A stretch of 64,000 nucleotides of DNA from Epiperipatus broadwayi (Eukaryota > Onychophora > Udeonychophora > Euonychophora > Peripatidae): positions 21,771,401 through 21,835,400 of the forward strand of contig JAQFVV010000001.1 of NCBI GenBank assembly GCA_028023455.1, in the 5' to 3' direction. A program made the position numbers and the translations under genes. This document shows positions 1 through 11,521 of the stretch, piece after piece. Numbering within the stretch: position 1 is the stretch's first letter; the number at the start of each line of letters is the position of its first letter. The notes under the pieces are model-generated. The model saw only the letters and a list, made by a program, of their open reading frames with translations, was not told the origin of the DNA and made no database searches.

Positions 1-1045
1 TAATATTATATGAGATTCATGATAGGCTGATCAATTCTGGTGCCTGAGGCAAGGCTTAACAATTGTGCATTTTAAAATTAATGAAAAAGCTTATTTAAAA
101 TATCTACTGAACAAAGTTATAATAGGAAAAATATGTATTAAATAAAAATCAATAGATGTATTCATTATAGTGATTCATTTTAATGCTTATTTCTATTTGA
201 TATTTGAGGCAGCCATATCACTATCTCACTTTTGGGACCAGCCCTGATGATGTGAAATTCAGATCTGCTGTATTAATTATCATCATTAGATCTTTGTTAT
301 ATTTATATAAATATAAAATATATTAATAAACATTGGCAATAATAAAAAAAAGCATATGCGCACATATTTCAAAATATAAATATTTATTTAAATCTTAAAA
401 ATTTAATGAAATTATCTATGCATGTGATACAAAGAATCAAAATACTGTCTAAAACAGAGATTGTAAGATGAAATTAAGTCATCTAGCATTGATATTTATC
501 CATACTTTAAGTCAAAGTAGATTTGGCCTAAAATATTTCAGACAAATCCATTTCTAGATGGCATAATGTCAGCTTATAACATCTGTTGTTAATTAGTACT
601 TTGTTTCTTTGCATAATAGCTGGAAATTATTTTATTTTAAAAAGGCTCAGAAAAAAATCCATTAATTTCTAATATTTAAATCTATAAACTTATAAAAATT
701 CTCTGTTTAATATATATCCAGGCATTCTTATTTTGGTCATTGCTAAAGAATTCTAAGTAAGTAATGTAGTTTTTTTTGGATTATTTTAATGATAGATGGG
801 TGTATAGCTCTTCATATAAATATATATAAATCAACATATATATATAAATTCAAATTTTATTATCTTTGTGCATCGTTCACCTTAGCTCGATCATATCATA
901 ACCATCCATCAGCCCAGAAATCAGACCAACTTCTTTACTGTGGATGCATTTTTGAAACACTCAGTTCACTTTTTCAAGTGAGCAAGACATATATAGCTCA
1001 TATTATGATTTTATCTTCATATATATATTTTTATAGATATACTTT

Positions 1046-1087
<42 letters not shown>

Positions 1088-1095
1088 TATGAATA

Positions 1096-1136
<41 letters not shown>

Positions 1137-1162
1137 GTAATTAGTTTTAAGTAATCTATAGA
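1..1162. other. A/T-rich spacer with TA microsatellites
   Basis: No supported gene. The stretch holds two long (TA)n tracts (about 1050-1083 and 1097-1134) separated by a short unique piece. The only open frame of note (789-1154) encodes low-complexity Tyr/Ile runs produced by the TA repeats and is not a credible protein. Confidence 0.8.
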
Positions 1163-1229
1163 TTAGATGTGATATGTTGGACTGTTTCCATCATCCATGA
1201 GTTAAATTTCTACTATATGTTGCTTTTGA

Positions 1230-1300
1230 CAGAATAGCTCAGTTGGTAGAGCGTTTGCCTTAAATTCGATATTCAAGACTCTAAAGGTGTGATTTCAACT
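1230..1300 (+). other. tRNA-like segment inside the MITE
   Basis: The text AGCTCAGTTGGTAGAGCG is an almost textbook tRNA D-arm/A box. The matching B box (GGTGTGATTTC near 1285) is degenerate and I cannot fold a full acceptor stem, so this is a tRNA-derived promoter relic, as in SINEs, rather than a tRNA gene. Confidence 0.55.
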
Positions 1301-1341
1301 TCTAAGCCAATATTGTCACTATGCATATAGGCCAGCAACAC

Positions 1342-1385
1342 CTGAAGAAGAGTGGAGAATACTACTACTCAAAACATTGTGTAAT
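1342..1385 (+). other. Hammerhead-like core motif
   Basis: CTGAAGA (1342-1348) is followed by GAGT (1350-1353), a loop, the complementary ACTC (1377-1380) and AAAAC. The order CTGANGA - stem II - GAAAC is the conserved core of hammerhead ribozymes, including the minimal ones of Penelope-like elements. The G of GAAA is A here, as expected from CpG decay of CGAAAC to CAAAAC. Activity is unlikely. Confidence 0.35.
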
Positions 1386-1514
1386 TACTAACCTGTGTTT
1401 GTGTTATTACTAATAAGTTGTTTGTATTTGGAAAGTTTAAATAAAGTTTAAAATTTTCAATACATTCAACATTAACTCATAGTTGATAGAAATAGTCCAA
1501 CATATCACATCTAA

Positions 1515-4500
1515 TAACATACCATCATTACAAACCTTTAGACAAGTATCTATGGAGTATTTTTTTAATTCCATTGTATCTTTTGAGTTTTGAATATAAA
1601 TATATACACATTATCTTTTCATCTTAATACTTTATTGCTTTTTAAACCCATTACTGAACTGTTTTCTTACAATTATATAATATAAATTTGAAATTATATC
1701 AGTTATATTAATTGTAAACATTTTCTTAATATGACGTATAATTTATGAAATAGCTGCCAAAAGTAACAATGAAAAAAGATTGGGCAGCTAATAATCTGAA
1801 ACAATCAATTCAAAAAAATGTCTACATTTCAATTGTTAGCTCCTCCGAAGTTAATAATGACTTTTAATCATTCTATTCACACTTATCAATTATACATTCC
1901 TTATTGGTTGTCTTTATTTTTCTCTTTATACGTATTTTGTGTGTATATTTTAAAACAAATAAACCTTATTCATTTATATTTTAATCATCTTATTTAAAAT
2001 ACTGAAAAAAAGAAAAAGAACTAATCAACTAATTTAATATTTTGATTAGAAATGGACCTTCCAATGGAATGAGATAATTCCAGTAGCAGAAATATTTTTC
2101 TGATTGAATATATATATATTCATTATCAAAAGTACTTTGATAGAATCTTTTTTTTTTCTATTCAACTACTTACTTTATTTTTTTTCTATTGTCAACAACG
2201 TAACAAATATAAAAAAAAAAGCAGAATATCACTCCATTAGTTTATATATTTAAATTAAACTTTTCAATTCACCTAATGGTTAAATACAGCTAAGTAAACT
2301 TTTTTTAACATGCAAACATTCCCTGCCTCCCACTTTTCTAGAATTACTTTTCCAAGTTATCAAATATAAAGTAATCACAAAAGAATTAATAAACAAGTTA
2401 AACATTTTTTTTGTCTTCATTTTTTAACTTTTTTTTTTTAATATTTTTAAAAGCGATCAATAACTTGATATCATGATTTATTATTAGCTATTAGTGGTCA
2501 TCATAACTCTAAGCAAAGAGAAAAAAATAAAAATTAAGGATGAATTTTATGATAATTATAAAACCTATTTGTAAAACATTAATACTTCCATAGATATCCA
2601 CCACCCTGTTTTTGTCTAATTTTTTTTTAGTTGTTTTTTTTTTAATTCTTTTTAGAAAGGTTTCGTCTTGCCTAACTCTAACTTTTTCATCCCATTCTCA
2701 GTCATATCCTACCAACAAAAACAAATCATATTGCAGCTTTTTTATTGAATCCTTGAGATATTCTTTTTAATATAAACAGACTTTAGCTTTTTTATTAAAA
2801 CTATGTTTGTGTCTTTCATAAAATATTTTCTAGTTTGTATATGTTTTTAAAAGGAAGTTACATGATTTAACAACATATAGTAATATCCATAGTTTAATTT
2901 TGCTGTATTTGGTTTTTTTTACTTGTCTTTTCTGGTAATTATCATTAATCATCTATAGCAATAGTAGTGGAGTAGATTTAGAATGGGATCTGAGAGAATA
3001 GACGTAAAATTTCTGGTTATAATGAAATCCATATAGAGTAGAATAAAGTAACTTAACAATCTGAAAATATTTCGACAGCAGAAACCTAGCATTAAATAAT
3101 TAAAAATACAGTTTATTATATATACTGTTGTGTTATAACGACACATCCAAAATCTAACCAGACTTTAAAAAATAATATAGATTAATTTCACCTGGAAACT
3201 TAGTAATATAATGGGGGGGGGGGGAATAAATTTAATTTTAATTTGTAATTTTCAAAAAGCAATTTTGTTAAATAATAATTAAGGTTAACTTTTGAAAGAT
3301 TAATTAGATGTTAAGATAGAGTAATAAAGGAATAAGAAAATTAAATGCTATTTTTCTATCCATATTAAAGTCATATCAGTGAGATAATATATAAAAAGTT
3401 ACTTATGAGTTTTTCCTGATTTTTAAAAAGTAGCTCAAAAGTTAGTACCAGAATAGAACTTTGTAAAATATTTCTCACTCATACAAAAAAAAATGATAGC
3501 CATATTTAGCTTTTGTATGTATTATGAAAATTAACAAAATAAAAACATATAGCCTATCACTATAAATTCTATACTATTATTACTATTATTGTCAATGAAC
3601 ATTTTTATATGGATAACTGACATTTATAAAAAAAAAAAAAAAAAAAATGAGATATATGAAATAATAGCACCAGATAATCTTTAAAATTATAGATAGCATC
3701 TTTTTTCTTTGCTGAAATATTGCGTAAATGTAAAATGCAACTCACATTTACAATTCAAAACAGTATCCATCTATTAATCTATAAAATATCTATGTGTGTG
3801 TATGTATCAGTGCATCCGATAAATTTTACCATGATGGCATTGCATATACAAAATAAAAAATAATAATTTAATTTTTATTTTTTCCCTAATCCTATTGAGA
3901 AAATAATTCTTTTTATATGTTCCACAATAACACTTATCATATTCAACTTTGTGTTTATATTAAATACATAAATATATGTTAATTTAAAATGATAAAAGTT
4001 TCACATCTCACACAAATAACAAAAGCAAGAATATAATTTACCTGTGGCAACACTGGCTCAGGAGCAGTATCAGGTTCATTTGTTACATGCAGTAACAAAT
4101 GCAAATGAATGTTAGGTGTCTTTCAACTGACTGAATGGGATGATTCCAATACTGTATTTGATTGTAGTATATTTGTTTTGTAATCTAAAGTATTAATCAA
4201 ATAATTTCAATTATTAACTATTTAATTGATTTCAAAGCATAATCTGTAATCCTTAACATGTTTTGCATTTGTATAAAGTTGTAAACAATGTTATTATTTA
4301 TAAATAAATCAATTTTATTTTTTTTATTTTTTCCTTAATAGTGTTGCAATGTATAAATTGACATTAGTGTGTGTGTGTGTGTATAATGTTTAAAATGGGA
4401 AGGAGGTAATATACAATACAGTCATTCGATATTTGTAAATACTTTTGATTATAACAATCTGATCTTAATTTTATAAACAATACAAACAAAAGTGGAAAAA

Positions 4501-5321
4501 ATCTGTAAAATTTTGCTTTAAATTTCTATAGGTATTTAAAAGGTTTAAAGACATTATTTACTTTAAAAATCTATGTTTAATGCAAACTTTAAAACCTTAA
4601 TTTAAAGAACAATTTTTCAGGACCTAAAACATTGGCATCATAATGTGCATGTGGAAAATGAGATGTGGTGAAATATAATTACTTCTAGAAAGTTTTAATT
4701 TTTATTAACAACATTTGATACAATTTCAAGTTTATCAATTTCTCTGCCTGTTTTATTTAATAAAACAAATATAATATTGAATTATAACAGGAATAAAATA
4801 TAATAAATTTAGATAATTTATGAAATTATTGTGGGCAACATATATAGAAGCATTTGCAATAAATTTAAGCTCAAACATGATTGCCTATAAAAATCCATAA
4901 TGAAGAATCACTCTTAAAAACAAGAATTCTAAGTCTTCATTTAGTCTTAAAAAGGATAAAAAGGTAAACAGTGCTAGATGTCTTTTTAAAAAAAACTATC
5001 CAAGTGGAGAAATATTATATCAGAGTTATAATTTATTGTCAATTTATGTAATAAAATGACAGTTCAAAAAATGATGGAGCTGAAAAAAAAATAGCAATAT
5101 TTATATAATGGTAATTCTGTGGTAATAAAAAAGCCAAGCAAAATATATAAGATTATAAGAATTGTGGAAGTATTGCATTATGGATTTATTGTATATGAAA
5201 CTGTTATATTTATGTTATTGTACAGATTATATTTTGATTAATAAAAAATTATGTTTTTATATCAAGTATTGTAATTATTACCAAAATCACCCTTTTTTTT
5301 ATTTTGCTGTAATATCTTATA
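1515..5321. other. A/T-rich spacer, no gene seen
   Basis: I see no conserved coding exon. It contains a 12-G run (about 3213-3224), long A and T runs, a short (GT)n tract near 4366-4382 and a small perfect hairpin with 10-bp arms (CATTTGTTAC / GTAACAAATG, 4077-4101). None is diagnostic. Confidence 0.7.
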
Positions 5322-5397
5322 TAAATACAATTTATCCAAACCACTTTGAACACTTTTTAGCAAAAACCTTTTATTGTACATATATACATACACTTAA

Positions 5398-5425
5398 GTT
5401 TCAACTATCCTGCAGTTTTCTTCAG
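5398..5425 (-). other. Hammerhead-like core motif, left arm
   Basis: Read on the minus strand: CTGAAGA, then AACT and AGTT able to pair across a GCAGGAT-type loop, then GAAAC. This is the best-preserved of the hammerhead-like cores in the window. Stem III would be very short, as in Penelope-type minimal hammerheads. This is inference from motif order, not a folded structure. Confidence 0.4.
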
Positions 5426-5518
5426 AGCTATGATATAATGAACAAAATAAAATACAGAACTATATAAATAATACCATAAAAATGTATTTTATCTTATTTT
5501 GTTCATTATATCATAGCT

Positions 5519-5546
5519 CTGAAGAAGACTGCAGGACAGTCAAAAT
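5519..5546 (+). other. Hammerhead-like core motif, right arm
   Basis: CTGAAGA (5519-5525), A, stem GACTG/CAGTC (5527-5531 and 5537-5541) with loop CAGGA, then AAAAT in place of GAAAC. Because the two arms are inverted copies, this is the sister of the minus-strand motif at 5398-5425. Confidence 0.4.
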
Positions 5547-5625
5547 GTAGGTATATGTATATATGTACAATAAAAGGTTTTTGCTAAATAATGTTTGAAA
5601 TGGTTTGGATAAATTGTAAGTATTG

Positions 5626-6868
5626 TAATTACTGCAAGTCTCAATGAGAAAAAATAAATTTTTAATTCTGAAAAATTTTTGAAATATTTTTGATACACAA
5701 GTTTACAAAGATGTGTTACATTGAAAACAAAAAAACAATAATATAATTGTAATAGAATTCAAAATTAATAAGACCAAGCTAAAATAGAATTTCAAATTAA
5801 CATAAATTCAATATGCTTCTAATTTATTACAAAATTTTACCGATACATTTGGTGTAAAATAAAAATGTGTGTGTGTGTGTTAATTCATTTTTAAAATTAC
5901 CTGTAAGCTTTACTGCAGTGATAGAGAAGTGGATTCAAGAGTAAAGATTTTTTTAAACCAATTCCCAGTTCAAAAAAATATTTAAAAATATTTTTAGCTT
6001 GATTAATTAAATAGAACTGTTGTGCTTAACTCGCTATATAGGTACTTGGACATAACTTCATTTTTTTCTAAAAGAACAAAAATATTCATGTTGTTAACCT
6101 TCTAAAATGTTAAAATGTCTTTAATATTGTTAGATAATGAGATTATATAATAAGTAAATGCTTTTTCATAATATCAAAGTTTGCACACATTTAAGATATT
6201 ATGAAAATTATTATATTTATATTGATTTATGCATTATAAAATAAATTTTTATTGTTATTTTATTTTGGTCAAAATTATAAAGCTCTGATATTTATTATTT
6301 GGTTTGAAAATGTTGACAATAGAATGCTTCAAGGACAATGGTTGATCTACTGTTTTTAGAAAAAAAATTCTCAGGAGAAAGAAATCTACATTTTTATTAT
6401 TTGTTTGTAATAGAGTTTCAAATTTGTTGTATTAAAAACCGATTTGCATTATATTAAAAAAATAAATAAATAAATAAGTTGATAAGTTAATCACCAATTT
6501 AATATAATAATGATAATGTTACTTTGTGAAAATATTTTATTTCATAAATGAAATTGATTTATTCTTTTTCATGTATTTTATTTATTTAAAGATTTTCATC
6601 ATTCTGTAATATAATTCTAAATATTAGAATGCACTAAAGTTTATGATTGCAATTCCAAAAACAAAAATAACTCAGACTAAATGCAGTTTACAAGGAAGTA
6701 AAAATATGGTCAATAAAAACATAATACCTTTTGCCTACACCCTACACCTGCCTTTAGGTGAAAACCTTCACATAATGCTATATTTATCAAATTTGTTTTT
6801 AAAGGGTTTAGTTAATAGAATATGTAATTTGCTAGTAACACATTATTAAAATTGTATCGTTTTAGTAT
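5626..6868. other. A/T-rich spacer, no gene seen
   Basis: Short (GT)n near 5865-5880; no conserved frame. The 68-aa frame at 6643-6849 has no recognisable motif. Confidence 0.7.
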
Positions 6869-6873
6869 CAACA
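6869..6873. repeat. Target site duplication CAACA, left
   Basis: Identical to 12338-12342 on the other side of the gypsy element and directly abutting the LTR termini. Confidence 0.85.
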
Positions 6874-7666
6874 TGCTATGTCTTGATCTTTATCTCAATT
6901 AAGACTAGCAAGTAATTTCTAAAATTATTCCATTTCTCAAATAACTAAATAATCCCACTGTTGATCAATTTTATAACTAATTTTAATATAAAATAACAAG
7001 ACAATAATATTCTAATAATATATACATATATAGTTGCTATACATAAGTTATAACAATATATATATATATATATAGTCAATATCTTCTTTTCTGCTTAATC
7101 ACATTATTAATGATTAATTAAATCGCTATTAATTATTTCTGGCAAATGTTCTTTAGTTTTGTGAGCCCTTGAAATGCATATAAATTATAATAAGATTGGG
7201 GCGATCTGCTTAATCTCTAGTCAGCTTGATTACTTTCAGGAGCTGAGATCCTGGGTCTGGAAACAAATCCCCACTATTCTTCCACTGCTTCACATATATA
7301 CACAACCTAGTTTCACAAGTACATGAGGAATAGAGAAAAAAGATATTGCATTCTTTTCCCCCTGCTTAAATAGTTGTCTTTGTCTTTTGTTTTCTGGAGT
7401 AAACTAACTGTTCATCTATATCTGGGCGGAAGGTTTTTTTATCTTATCTATTAGGTTTTATTAAATATTAGTTCTTTCTAGAATTCGATTGTTAATCAGT
7501 TATTGACAATTGAACTCCTATGAAATCAGATTTTATTTTAGTTTTATTCTCATTATTCAATTAATGTTTTAACTTATATCCGTTTTATTATTTAACTTAT
7601 TTTAGACAATAGTTTTAGTAATGTAAATTTAAACACACATTTTACTAGCAATTAATAGATATTCCA
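6874..7666 (-). repeat. 3' LTR of the gypsy element
   Basis: About 793 bp, direct copy of 11522-12337. Shared blocks include CTCAATTAAGACTAGCAA, TTCCATTTCTCAAATAACTA and GTCTGGAAACAAATCCCCAC. On the minus strand it starts TGGAATATC and ends AGCA. It contains TA microsatellites of different length from its partner. Confidence 0.92.
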
Positions 7667-7684
7667 ATCCTCCTCTTACTCCAT
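7667..7684 (-). promoter_or_regulatory. Polypurine tract of the gypsy element
   Basis: Read on the minus strand, GGAGTAAGAGGAGGAT directly abuts the TG of the 3' LTR. Position and composition fit the plus-strand primer of LTR retrotransposons. Confidence 0.7.
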
Positions 7685-8019
7685 AAATTTTTTCATTTAC
7701 ATATAATCCTGTAATTTTTTTGACTTACATTTACTTTGCTGGGGTGTGAGCGATCTTTGCCTTTCCCAGGGTTTAATCCCTATTTTTGTTTTAGCTTTAC
7801 TATGATCTTGCAGCTGTAGATACTCTTGTTTATTGTCATCTGAATTCATCTATTCACATTCTTGTTCTCCAGATTCTTCAATGTCTGGTATTATTGGCAT
7901 TGGATATAGCATCTCTATTGTTCAATGATGAACATGGATTTGTATTGTTTATCATTTCCATTTTCAATAGTTACTATTTGTCTGGATTGCCTTGCTGTAA
8001 TTGTACTTTTGATCCATTT

Positions 8020-8690
8020 TTTGCAGCATATTCATACTTTTTCACCAATTTGGAATGTTTTTTCCTTTGGTATTAACATGTCTAGTTTAATGCACAATTT
8101 TCTGCACATCAGCAACTTTGCTGGCAATTTGTCTAAAGTTGTTGACAATGTTGAGGGTTGATACAGTATTGCTTTATATAAAACTATTTTTATTGCTTTT
8201 TTAATTGTTTGTATGGTCTTCTCTGTAAAGCTGTTGGACCCTGGATGGTAGGGAGATGCATGCATCTGATTCCACTGTTTTTCAAATATTCTTCCATCTA
8301 TTGTGCTGTAAATCCAGTGCCATTGTTAGTGACCATTACTTCTGATAATCCATGGCATGAGAAAATCACTTTTAGTATTTTTATTGTTTCATATGCACTC
8401 ATCTTTTTGACAATGTGATATTCAGTCCATTTTGAATATGCATCAAATAGTACTAATAATATTTTGTCATTAATATGACACACATGGTCCTTGTGGAGTC
8501 TCTGCCATGGTTTATTTGTTTTAGACCAGGAATATATTCCTTCAGTTTCATGTTCTCTGTGATTGACACACTGAATATTTTTAATATAATTTTCTATGTC
8601 AATTGTTATTCTTGGCCACCAGATGTAACTATGTGCTAAAGCTTTAGCATGCTCTATTCCAGAATGGCTTTCATGTGACAAGTTTATACT
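8020..8690 (-). pseudogene. Gypsy integrase remnant
   Basis: Two open pieces (8298-8681 and 8032-8265) give, in order, a decayed zinc-binding region (HSGIEHAKALA, WWPRI, then QCVNH with one Cys replaced), the catalytic core with DAYSKW and HGLSEV, and the downstream SPYHPGSN...TEK block that carries the catalytic Glu. The second core motif, usually DNGT, is NNGT, so a catalytic Asp is lost. The integrase would insert element cDNA into the host genome; this copy cannot. It is the last pol domain before the 3' LTR. Confidence 0.9.
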
Positions 8691-9375
8691 TTATTTCTTT
8701 TTTCTGATGGTATAACTACCCTGTCTTCCATTAATATACACCCTTTACTAAATATTAGATCATTTTTATTTGTCCAAAAAGCCAGTGCCATGCATTGTGG
8801 TTTTTTTATTGGCCAGCCATTCCTAAACCAGATCTTTAGCAGCTGGTATTCTTTATCTTTTCTCATCCACTTTTCCACTATTTTACTGCTGAGAATCTCA
8901 GAATGCATAGAATCTATATAGTTAATTTCTATCTAATTCATAGGGGTTCCCATCTTTCAGGATTACTGGGCAACATGTCTGCATGCTATATATCTTTTCC
9001 TTCTTGTATTCAAACTGGTAGTCATGTGATGCCAGTATATTTCTCCATCTTAGCATTCTAGGGCTCAAATTCTCAGGAGCTAGTCTATCACTTGCCAATA
9101 TACCTAGTAATTGCTTATGATCCATTATAATTCAAAATGATCTGCTGTATATATATTGGTGGAATTTTTTTAGTCCAAATATTATTGCCAAAGCTTCTTT
9201 ATTTATCTGACTATAGTTTTTCTCAGCTTTGGAGAGGGTTATGGATGCATAGGCAATAGGCCATTCTGCATGTATGGCATAGAACCATCCCCACTCCCCA
9301 TTCTGAGATGTTTGTGGTAAAAGTTATTTCTTGATCATTGTCAAATGGACCAATAATTTTTTTGATGACAGTAGA
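8684..9375 (-). pseudogene. Gypsy RNase H and connection remnant
   Basis: Minus-strand reading gives HAEWPIAYASITLSKAEKNY, then SQINKEALAIIFGLKKFH, then DHKQLLGIL...LSPRMLRW, the standard order of a gypsy RNase H domain (about 8922-9330). The frame at 8684-8908 is the linker towards the integrase. Stops and frameshifts interrupt the chain. The domain would degrade the RNA strand of RNA-DNA hybrids during replication. Confidence 0.88.
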
Positions 9376-10210
9376 CCTTTTTAAGTAACTCAAAAAAAGG
9401 GGTTTTGCTAGGTTGGATTTATTCTGTAAGAATGGTTTGAAATAGTTAATCAGGCCTAAAAATGCCTGAAATTCTTTAACATTTCTTGTTTTTGTTGTAT
9501 TTTCTAAGCTTTTACTTTTTTGGGTGAAGGAAGCTTCCCTTTTTCATAGATTATATGTCCTAGAAAAACTAATTCTTTTGTGTTCCATCATTTTTTCAGC
9601 ATTGAGTTTTACACTGAAATTATTTAATTTTGTGTATACCCTAATCAATTTTTAATGTAAGTTCTCTTTTGAATCTCCATTATTATTAATACATTATAAA
9701 AATAGAGTATGATGCCCTCAAATTTTTGAAATAATGTATTAATTTTCACTTTATATATATTTGGGGCCATTGATGTGTCAAATGGCAATGTAATGCACTT
9801 AAATAACCTAAAAGATGTTGTGATCATTAATATTTTAGCCATTTTCTCTGATACTGGGATCTGGTGAAAAGATGAATTTAAATCAAGCTTTGCAAAGTAT
9901 GATGCTTTTTGTAAACTCACCAGTACTTCTCTTACCTTAGGTGCCAGATATGCTCCCTTATTTAAAAACCTTGTTCACAATTACTCTATAGTCACTGCAT
10001 AGGCATGTTTTTATTGGGTTTTGTAACTACAACTATAGGTGTAGCCCAGTCATTCTTTTCTACCAGTGTCAATATGCCTTTATTGGCCAATGACCAAATT
10101 TTTTCTTCTACTTTTATTCTTTGAGTAAATGGTATCTTTCGTGGTTTACAAATTGTGGGGTGTCCCTTGTCAACTAGCTCGACCTCTGCCAGACTTGTAT
10201 CTATCATTCC
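9376..10210 (-). pseudogene. Gypsy reverse transcriptase remnant
   Basis: Frame 9992-10207 is the N-terminal RT block (RKIPFTQRIKVEEKI, KGILTLVEKNDWATPIVVV, where GIL..V...WATPIV is diagnostic). Frame 9645-9920 continues with AKLDLNSSFHQIPVSE (the LDL..AFHQI motif with its first catalytic Asp). The catalytic YxDD box is degenerate: FYNVL stands where a DD pair is expected. The thumb and connection follow in broken frames to about 9376. Confidence 0.9.
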
Positions 10211-10299
10211 TTACACTCATCAGTAAATAGGTCTGGATATTTATTTTTAACTTATTTGAGGGAATTTTTTTTATTATACTGAATTGCAATTACTTTAAA

Positions 10300-10545
10300 C
10301 CTTCCCTGCTTATTATGGGGCTGAATCTTTCTTGTACTATGTATATTGGCAATCTATTTATTTTATCACAGTATCTGATCTGTATTTTACCCAGGAAGTT
10401 TAATGCATTGCCACTTACATCCCAGGTTTTTACATTTGTTTTTCCAAGTTTTAATCTAGAGTCTGTTACTAATAGTGCTCTCCAGTCTTTGTCTGATATT
10501 ATAGATATCCCCGAGCCTATATTTCCATATTCATTTTAACTCTGA
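10300..10545 (-). pseudogene. Gypsy aspartic protease remnant
   Basis: Minus-strand reading gives GSGISIISDKDWRALL, then VSGNALNFLGKI and RLPIYIVQ, the order of a retropepsin: active site, flap region, and the second strand before the RT. The catalytic D of the DTGSG-type motif is replaced (NIGSG). The domain lies just upstream of the RT, as expected for a pol polyprotein. Confidence 0.75.
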
Positions 10546-10599
10546 AAATTTACAATTTGATCATAAACTGTTGCTACCTGTCCTTACTCATATTTCTAA

Positions 10600-11386
10600 C
10601 AGTAAAATTACTATTGGGTTTACCTCCCCTATTCTTTTGACCCCACTCTTTCTCTTGATTTGAGTCATTATCTTGTTTTCTATATACATGTGTGATGTGT
10701 CACCTTATACCCACATTTAAAACATTTCTCCTCTCCACTTGCATTCTTTTGCTTTATGGATATTTTTTCTGCAGCAGTAACATGCCATTTTAGTTCCCTT
10801 TTCAAATTTTTGTTTGCACAGGTTACTAAATTTTCTCTTGTATTTATACTATCTTCAGTTTATTTTTAAAAGCTTAAGCTTGCACACTTATTACCTTATA
10901 AGCTATTCCTTTTTGGATCACACTTTGGTATTTTAAGTCAGTATCAGTTAATAAATTTTCTTGCAATCTATCACTTTACATACCCCAGAGTAATTGATCA
11001 AGGAGTATTTTTTGATATAATCCTCATACCTGCAATTCTTAGCTAGCTCCCTAAGAGCCAAATTATAATCTTTTATTGATTCCCCTTTAAGCTGTTTTCT
11101 ATTCCTCAGTTTTAAAGGAACTATGTGACAGAATGGATGGGGACTAAAATTCTTTGTTAGTTTCTTAACTAACTCCTCGTATCCTATACTATCGGTAGTG
11201 GGGAAGTCATAAAACTTATTAATTTTTATAATTTTTTCCTTGAGAAACACAAAAGTGCTGCCACTTTTCTTTTATTTTCTTGAATACTATTCAAGGTAAA
11301 AAAGTTTTCTGAGTTACATACAGTGGCCATTCTGCAGTGTTCTCTACATCAAATTCACTTATGGCTGTTTGTCCAAATGATGACAT
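10600..11386 (-). pseudogene. Gypsy gag remnant with degenerate zinc knuckle
   Basis: A start near 11386 gives MSSFGQTAISEFD...EWPLYV, the usual opening of this gag class. The longest open piece (10948-11250) contains YEELVKKL, FSPHP, RNRKQLKGESIKDY and LRELAKNC, the conserved capsid-like core. Near 10695-10745 a CFKC...HH.C segment is a degenerate nucleocapsid zinc knuckle. Several frameshifts separate the pieces. Gag would form the particle and bind element RNA. Confidence 0.85.
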
Positions 11387-11499
11387 TTAGACTGTTTACT
11401 ATTACTATCTTTCCCTAATCTAATTATTCCTCTAGTTATGTTTGAAATAACCTATGTCAGGTTTTTACTAACCAGGCAGAGCGATGGGGTTCAAATCAA

Positions 11500-11521
11500 A
11501 CTGTGTGACTGCACCAAGTTT
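11500..11521 (-). promoter_or_regulatory. Candidate primer binding site of the gypsy element
   Basis: Directly after the 5' LTR the minus strand reads AACTTGGTGCAGTCACACAG. A TGG a few bases inside the LTR boundary is typical of complementarity to a tRNA 3' CCA end. The priming tRNA was not identified. Confidence 0.5.

Larger units (their letters stand above)
1163..1514. mobile_element. 352-bp MITE-like element with 43-bp terminal inverted repeats
   Basis: Positions 1163-1205 and 1472-1514 are inverted copies over 43 bp with only a few mismatches; both outer ends read TTAGATGTGATATGTTGGAC. The outermost bases allow a TA target duplication, as in Tc1/mariner-type MITEs, but this is not proven. 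The interior is unusual. It carries a tRNA-like A box (TAGCTCAGTTGG, about 1234-1245) followed by a weak B-box-like stretch near 1285-1297, and further on a CTGAAGA-stem-AAAAC motif listed separately. There is no coding capacity. It could be a SINE-derived MITE or a non-autonomous element of another class. Confidence 0.75.
5322..5625. mobile_element. Fold-back element (about 140-bp arms)
   Basis: The left arm (about 5322-5460) and right arm (about 5482-5625) are inverted copies with small gaps, sharing for example the blocks AGCAAAAACCTTTTATTGTA and CAGAGCTATGATATAATGAA on opposite strands. The central loop is about 20 bp. The 101-aa frame at 5162-5467 runs into the left arm and is not a gene. 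Each arm carries a hammerhead-like core; the left one keeps GAAAC intact. Confidence 0.8.

Noticed and set aside
245-272. CTGATGATGTGAAATTC as a hammerhead-like core
   Set aside because: Only three bases separate CTGATGA from GAAA, so there is no room for stem II.
789-1154. 121-aa frame at the left end
   Set aside because: Its C-terminal half is translated TA microsatellite, and the rest shows no recognisable motif.
1230-1300. A functional tRNA gene
   Set aside because: A good A box but a degenerate B box and no complete cloverleaf visible.
3213-3224. G runs (also near 16216 and 18065) as G-quadruplexes or polypurine tracts
   Set aside because: Single uninterrupted G homopolymers; two lie within the decayed RTE copies, and there is no LTR boundary next to them.
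7230-7270. CTGAGATCC...GGAAAC in both gypsy LTRs as another hammerhead
   Set aside because: The CTGANGA box is absent and the pairing is on the strand opposite to element transcription.
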